Translations under genes and position numbers: made by a program
The notes under the pieces: model-generated
What the model saw: only the letters and a program-made list of their open reading frames with translations
Database searches by the model: none
Told to the model about the DNA's origin: nothing
NCBI GenBank assembly: GCA_036660615.1
Contig: JAVXAG010000033.1
Coordinates: forward strand, 1 to 17,023
From: JAVXAG01 sp036660615
GTDB lineage: Bacteria; Bacillota; Clostridia; Peptostreptococcales; Anaerovoracaceae
DNA length: 17,023 nt
Direction: 5' to 3'
Shown here: piece after piece, positions 13,868 through 17,023 of the stretch
How positions within the stretch are numbered: position 1 is the stretch's first letter
Layout of the letters: each line of letters starts with the position of its first letter

Positions 13868-14260
13868 TTGTATCGCAGAGAGATTTGCCAAATACAAGGA
13901 ATGTTTTCAGAGAGAAGCGGTAGTGCGTANNNNNNNNNNNNNNNNNNNNNNNNNNNNNNNNNNNNNNNNNNNNNNNNNNNNNNNNNNNNNNNNNNNNNNN
14001 NNNNNNNNNNNNNNNNNNNNNNNNNNNNNGCAGAGAGATTTGCCAAATACAAGGAATGTTTTCAGAGAGAAGCGGTAGTGCGTATCGTACAACAGTAACC
14101 ACGAAGAAGACAATGATGCAGAATAATGATGCAGTAGATATAAAAAAGATTTGTATCGCGCAGAGAATTTTGCGAAATACAAGGAATGTTTTCAGAGAGG
14201 GAAGCGAGTAGTACATAGCGTACACGAGCAACCACGAAGAAGACAATGACGCAGTAGTAC
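13868..14260 (+). repeat. Tandem ~130-bp repeats between rpsL and rpsG
   Basis: Three visible copies begin with TTGTATCGC-type sequence. Copy A starts at 13868 and is cut by the gap at 13929; copy B is seen from 14030 (its first bases lie in the gap) to about 14150; copy C runs from 14151 to about 14260. Copies B and C have a 130-bp period (GCAGAG at 14030 and 14160) and share the blocks AAATACAAGGAATGTTTTCA and CCACGAAGAAGACAATGA, with small insertions and substitutions. Each complete left end carries the inverted repeat TTGTAT...ATACAA (13868-13873 with 13892-13897; 14151-14156 with 14177-14182), in copy C reinforced by CGC with GCG. The + and - frames give only low-complexity peptides. The array ends 17 bp before the rpsG ribosome-binding site. 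Confidence 0.85.
13930..14029. other. Assembly gap (100 N) inside the repeat array
   Basis: Exactly 100 N. The last 55 bases before it (13875-13929) and the first 55 after it (14030-14084) are identical, so the break was caused by the repeat and the N count says nothing about the true length. Confidence 0.95.
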
Positions 14261-14290
14261 ACAAAATTATCAAGCGAGGAGGGAAGAGAA

Positions 14291-14761
14291 GTGCCAAGAA
14301 AAGGTAATATACCAAAGAGAGACGTACTTCCAGATCCAGTATACGGCAGTGTTGTAGTAGCTAAGCTAATCAACAGCATAATGCTAGATGGAAAAAAAGG
14401 AACAGCACAATCTATCGTTTATGGTGCCTTTGACAAGATCAAAGAAGTAACAGGCGAAGAACCTTTGGAAGTATTTGAAAAGGCAATGAATAATATCATG
14501 CCAGTGCTAGAAGTTAAAGCAAGAAGAATTGGTGGTGCAAACTATCAAGTTCCAATCGAAGTTAGAGTCGAAAGAAGACAAACTTTAGGCCTAAGATGGT
14601 TAACAAAATATACTAGACTTAGAGGCGAAAGAACAATGTCAGAAAGACTTGCAAAAGAGTTAATGGACGCATCAAATGGTACAGGAGCATCTGTAAAGAA
14701 GAAAGAAGATACTCATAAGATGGCAGAAGCTAATAAAGCATTTGCTCACTTTAGATGGTAA
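14291..14761 (+). CDS. rpsG: 30S ribosomal protein S7
   Basis: S7 nucleates assembly of the 30S head and contacts E-site tRNA; in E. coli it also represses translation of its own operon by binding the rpsL-rpsG spacer. The start is a GTG at 14291 with AGGAGGG (14277-14283) 7 nt upstream, giving the canonical MPRKGNIPKRDVLPDPVYGS. The length of 156 residues is standard. Conserved pieces are LINSIMLDGKKGTAQ at 27-41, ARRIGGANYQVPIEVR near 77-92 and the ending KMAEANKAFAHFRW. The very long, repetitive spacer before it makes E. coli-like coupling to rpsL unlikely, so its expression probably depends on its own ribosome-binding site. Confidence 0.97.
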   Translation: MPRKGNIPKRDVLPDPVYGSVVVAKLINSIMLDGKKGTAQSIVYGAFDKIKEVTGEEPLEVFEKAMNNIMPVLEVKARRIGGANYQVPIEVRVERRQTLGLRWLTKYTRLRGERTMSERLAKELMDASNGTGASVKKKEDTHKMAEANKAFAHFRW

Positions 14762-14808
14762 TTGACTTGAATGATATATTTAGAAGAAAGTAGAAGGGAG
14801 GATATAAG

Positions 14809-16872
14809 ATGCCTAGAAGTTTTTCGTTAGAAAAAACAAGAAATATCGGAATTATGGCGCATATCGATGCGGGTAAAACCACAACAACAGAGAGAATATT
14901 ATTCTATACAGGAAAAACCCACAGACTTGGGGAGACTCATGAAGGTGCAGCAACAATGGACTGGATGGAGCAAGAGCAAGAACGTGGTATCACTATAACC
15001 TCTGCAGCTACTACAGCACAATGGAAGAATCACAGGATTAATATTATAGATACTCCAGGACACGTGGATTTCACAGTTGAAGTTGAGAGATCACTAAGAG
15101 TCCTAGATGGAGCAGTAACAGTACTTTGCGCAAAAGGCGGAGTTGAACCTCAGTCAGAAACTGTATGGAGACAAGCAGAAAAGTATGGTGTTCCAAGAAT
15201 GATCTTTGTTAATAAGATGGATATTATGGGAGCAGATTACTTTAGAGTTGTCCAAATGGTAAAAGACAGACTAAAGGCAAATGCAGTACCTGTACAACTA
15301 CCAATTGGTGCTGAAGATAGTTTTGTAGGAATTATCGATTTAGTAGAAATGAAAGCAGAGATATATTTGGATGAATTAGGAAAAGAATTTGAAATAAGAG
15401 AAATTCCTGAAGAAATGTCCGAATTAGCCCACGAATGGAAAGAAAAGTTAGTTGAATCCGTTTCCGAATGTGATGAAGAACTAATGATGAAATTCTTAGA
15501 GGGTGAAGAACCAACAAAAGAAGAAATTAAGGCGACTATAAGAAAAGAAACAATTGCAGGAAGAATGATTCCAGTAATTTGTGGATCTGCTTATAGAAAC
15601 AAGGGCGTTCAAATGATGCTTGATGCTGTAATTGATTACATGCCATCACCACTTGATATCCCGCCAATTACAGGAATTGTTCCTGGTACCGAAGAAACAG
15701 AGGAAAGACATGCAGATGATAATGGTCCTTTCTCAGCGTTAGCATTTAAGATAATGGCTGACCCGTTTGTAGGTAAACTTGCATTCTTTAGAGTTTACTC
15801 TGGTTCACTAAAATCTGGCTCATATGTTTATAATTCAACAAAGGGCAAGAAAGAAAGAATCGGAAGAATACTTCAGATGCATGCAAACAAGAGAGAAGAA
15901 CTTGAAGTAGTTTACTCTGGAGATATTGCAGCAGCTGTTGGTCTAAAAGATACAACAACAGGCGACACATTATGCGATGAAAAGCAGGAGATAATACTAG
16001 AATCAATGGTATTCCCAGATCCAGTTATTGAAATCGCTATTGAGCCAAAGACAAAAGCTGGTCAACAAAAGATGGGCCTTGCACTTGCAAAGCTTGCTGA
16101 AGAAGATCCAACTTTCAAGACTTATACAAATGAGGAAACTGGTCAAACAATTATTGCTGGAATGGGAGAACTTCACTTGGAAATCATCGTAGATAGATTA
16201 CTTCGTGAGTTCAAAGTTGAAGCAAACGTTGGTACACCACAAGTATCCTATAAAGAAACAATTTCAGCAAATGCTGAAGTTGATAACAAATATGCTAAGC
16301 AGTCTGGTGGTCATGGACAATATGGTCACGTTAAGATTAGAGTATACCCAAGAGAGCCAGGAGCTGGTTTCGAATTCAAGAACTCAATCGTTGGTGGAGC
16401 TATTCCAAAAGAATATATCCCTAAGATCGAAGACGGTATTGTCGAAGCTATGCAAAATGGACCTATTGCAGGATACCAAGTCGTTGACCTTGGTGTTGAA
16501 CTATATGATGGTTCATATCATGAAGTCGACTCATCAGAAATGGCATTCAAAATTGCCGCATCGATGGCATTTAGAGAAGCTGCTAAGAAAGCTAAACCAA
16601 TACTACTTGAACCAGTATTTAAGGTTGAAGTTACAGTTCCAGAAGAATATATGGGAGATGTAATCGGAGACATCAGTTCAAGAAGAGGTAGAATCGAAGG
16701 TTCGGATATGAATAGTGGAGCAGTAGCAGTTAGAGGAATGGTTCCTCTTTCAGAAATGTTCGGATATTCAACTGACTTAAGATCAAAAACTCAGGGTCGT
16801 GGTGTATATGTAATGCAATTCGACCACTTTGAAAAGTTACCAGATAGTTTAGTTGAAAAACTTAATAAATAA
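14809..16872 (+). CDS. fusA: Elongation factor G
   Basis: EF-G is the GTPase that moves tRNA and mRNA through the ribosome and helps recycle ribosomes. The 687-residue length fits the family. GTP-binding motifs are AHIDAGKT (17-24), the switch I RGITI (59-63), DTPGH (81-85) and NKMD (135-138). Domain II starts around 290 (PFSALAFKIMADPFVGKLAF), domain III follows at about 400, and domain IV carries GGHGQYGHVKIRVYPREPG near 500. The C-terminal domain V includes YMGDVIGDISSRRGRIEG. The start follows AAGGGAGG at 14794-14801, 47 bp after rpsG. It is the housekeeping form, not a TetM-type protection protein, judging from the operon and sequence. Confidence 0.97.
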   Translation: MPRSFSLEKTRNIGIMAHIDAGKTTTTERILFYTGKTHRLGETHEGAATMDWMEQEQERGITITSAATTAQWKNHRINIIDTPGHVDFTVEVERSLRVLDGAVTVLCAKGGVEPQSETVWRQAEKYGVPRMIFVNKMDIMGADYFRVVQMVKDRLKANAVPVQLPIGAEDSFVGIIDLVEMKAEIYLDELGKEFEIREIPEEMSELAHEWKEKLVESVSECDEELMMKFLEGEEPTKEEIKATIRKETIAGRMIPVICGSAYRNKGVQMMLDAVIDYMPSPLDIPPITGIVPGTEETEERHADDNGPFSALAFKIMADPFVGKLAFFRVYSGSLKSGSYVYNSTKGKKERIGRILQMHANKREELEVVYSGDIAAAVGLKDTTTGDTLCDEKQEIILESMVFPDPVIEIAIEPKTKAGQQKMGLALAKLAEEDPTFKTYTNEETGQTIIAGMGELHLEIIVDRLLREFKVEANVGTPQVSYKETISANAEVDNKYAKQSGGHGQYGHVKIRVYPREPGAGFEFKNSIVGGAIPKEYIPKIEDGIVEAMQNGPIAGYQVVDLGVELYDGSYHEVDSSEMAFKIAASMAFREAAKKAKPILLEPVFKVEVTVPEEYMGDVIGDISSRRGRIEGSDMNSGAVAVRGMVPLSEMFGYSTDLRSKTQGRGVYVMQFDHFEKLPDSLVEKLNK

Positions 16873-16923
16873 ATTAAATAGTTTTAATTAAAATTAAACC
16901 TTAAAATTAGGAGGGAATTTAAA

Positions 16924-17023
16924 ATGGCAAAGCAAAAGTACGAAAGAAATAAGCCACACGTAAACATCGGAACAATCGGTCACGTTGACCATGGTAAGAC
17001 AACATTGACAGCTGCAATAACAA
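16924..17023 (+). CDS. tuf: Elongation factor Tu (5' part, cut by window end)
   Basis: EF-Tu delivers aminoacyl-tRNA to the ribosome. Only 33 codons are visible: MAKQKYERNKPHVNIGTIG, followed by the P-loop GHVDHGKTTLTAAIT, which is diagnostic. AGGAGGG at 16909-16915 lies 8 nt before the ATG. It follows fusA by 51 bp, the standard str-operon order. That spacer is very AT-rich and contains the palindrome TTTTAATTAAAA (16882-16893) but no clear promoter or terminator, so co-transcription with fusA is likely. Confidence 0.96.
   Translation, partial: MAKQKYERNKPHVNIGTIGHVDHGKTTLTAAIT

Noticed and set aside
13868..14260. CRISPR array
   Set aside because: Units are ~130 bp and similar along their whole length, not short repeats with unique spacers, and no cas genes are present.
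13821..14379. Several overlapping frames on both strands across the rpsL-rpsG spacer
   Set aside because: They span the N run, have repetitive low-complexity translations and arise from the tandem repeats; no ribosome-binding site supports any of them.
16205..16663. 152-residue + strand frame inside fusA
   Set aside because: It is an alternative frame of the conserved EF-G coding sequence; its composition is that of a frame-shifted translation.

Overview
This window holds the conserved ribosomal-protein / RNA-polymerase / str-operon block of a low-GC Gram-positive bacterium. All genes lie on the + strand in the order LCP-family gene, rpmG, secE, nusG, rplK, rplA, rplJ, rplL, rpoB, rpoC, rpsL, rpsG, fusA, tuf (5' end only). 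A-rich coding sequence, strong AGGAGG-type ribosome-binding sites, a four-cysteine L33, a Firmicutes-type S12 with an insertion after its N-terminus, an attenuator-type L10 leader and an LCP cell-wall gene all point to Firmicutes, most likely class Clostridia. I cannot place it more precisely. Two runs of exactly 100 N (8088-8187 and 13930-14029) are scaffold placeholders, so this is a draft assembly and possibly a metagenome bin.

Layout. Bases 1-509 contain no convincing gene but hold three related copies of a ~40-bp GC-rich hairpin in AT-rich DNA; one copy is inverted and one has lost an arm. A membrane-anchored LytR-CpsA-Psr protein (510-2015) follows. A TTGACA/TACACT promoter (2062-2090) starts rpmG-secE-nusG, followed by rplK-rplA with a possible L1 operator in the spacer. 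A classic L10 leader with a terminator (about 4525-4632) precedes rplJ-rplL, which end at a strong terminator (5631-5665). A separate promoter (5688-5716) drives rpoB-rpoC. Another promoter (13051-13080), followed at once by a terminator-like hairpin, precedes rpsL-rpsG-fusA-tuf.

The genes work together in macromolecule synthesis. L11, L1, L10 and L7/L12 form the ribosomal stalks used by EF-G and EF-Tu; beta and beta' form the RNA polymerase core; NusG binds that core and can link it to the ribosome; S12 and S7 belong to the 30S subunit; SecE is part of the secretion channel. The rifampicin-site residues of RpoB and the two streptomycin-site lysines of S12 are wild type.

Most of the window is ordinary housekeeping sequence. 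The unusual parts are non-coding: a ~700-nt (nominal) rpsL-rpsG spacer with hairpins and a ~130-bp tandem repeat; a gap in that array flanked by the same 55-bp sequence on both sides; a 145-nt separation of the two arms of the likely L1 site; a hairpin that hides the rpoC ribosome-binding site; and the upstream hairpin family. I see no new protein system.
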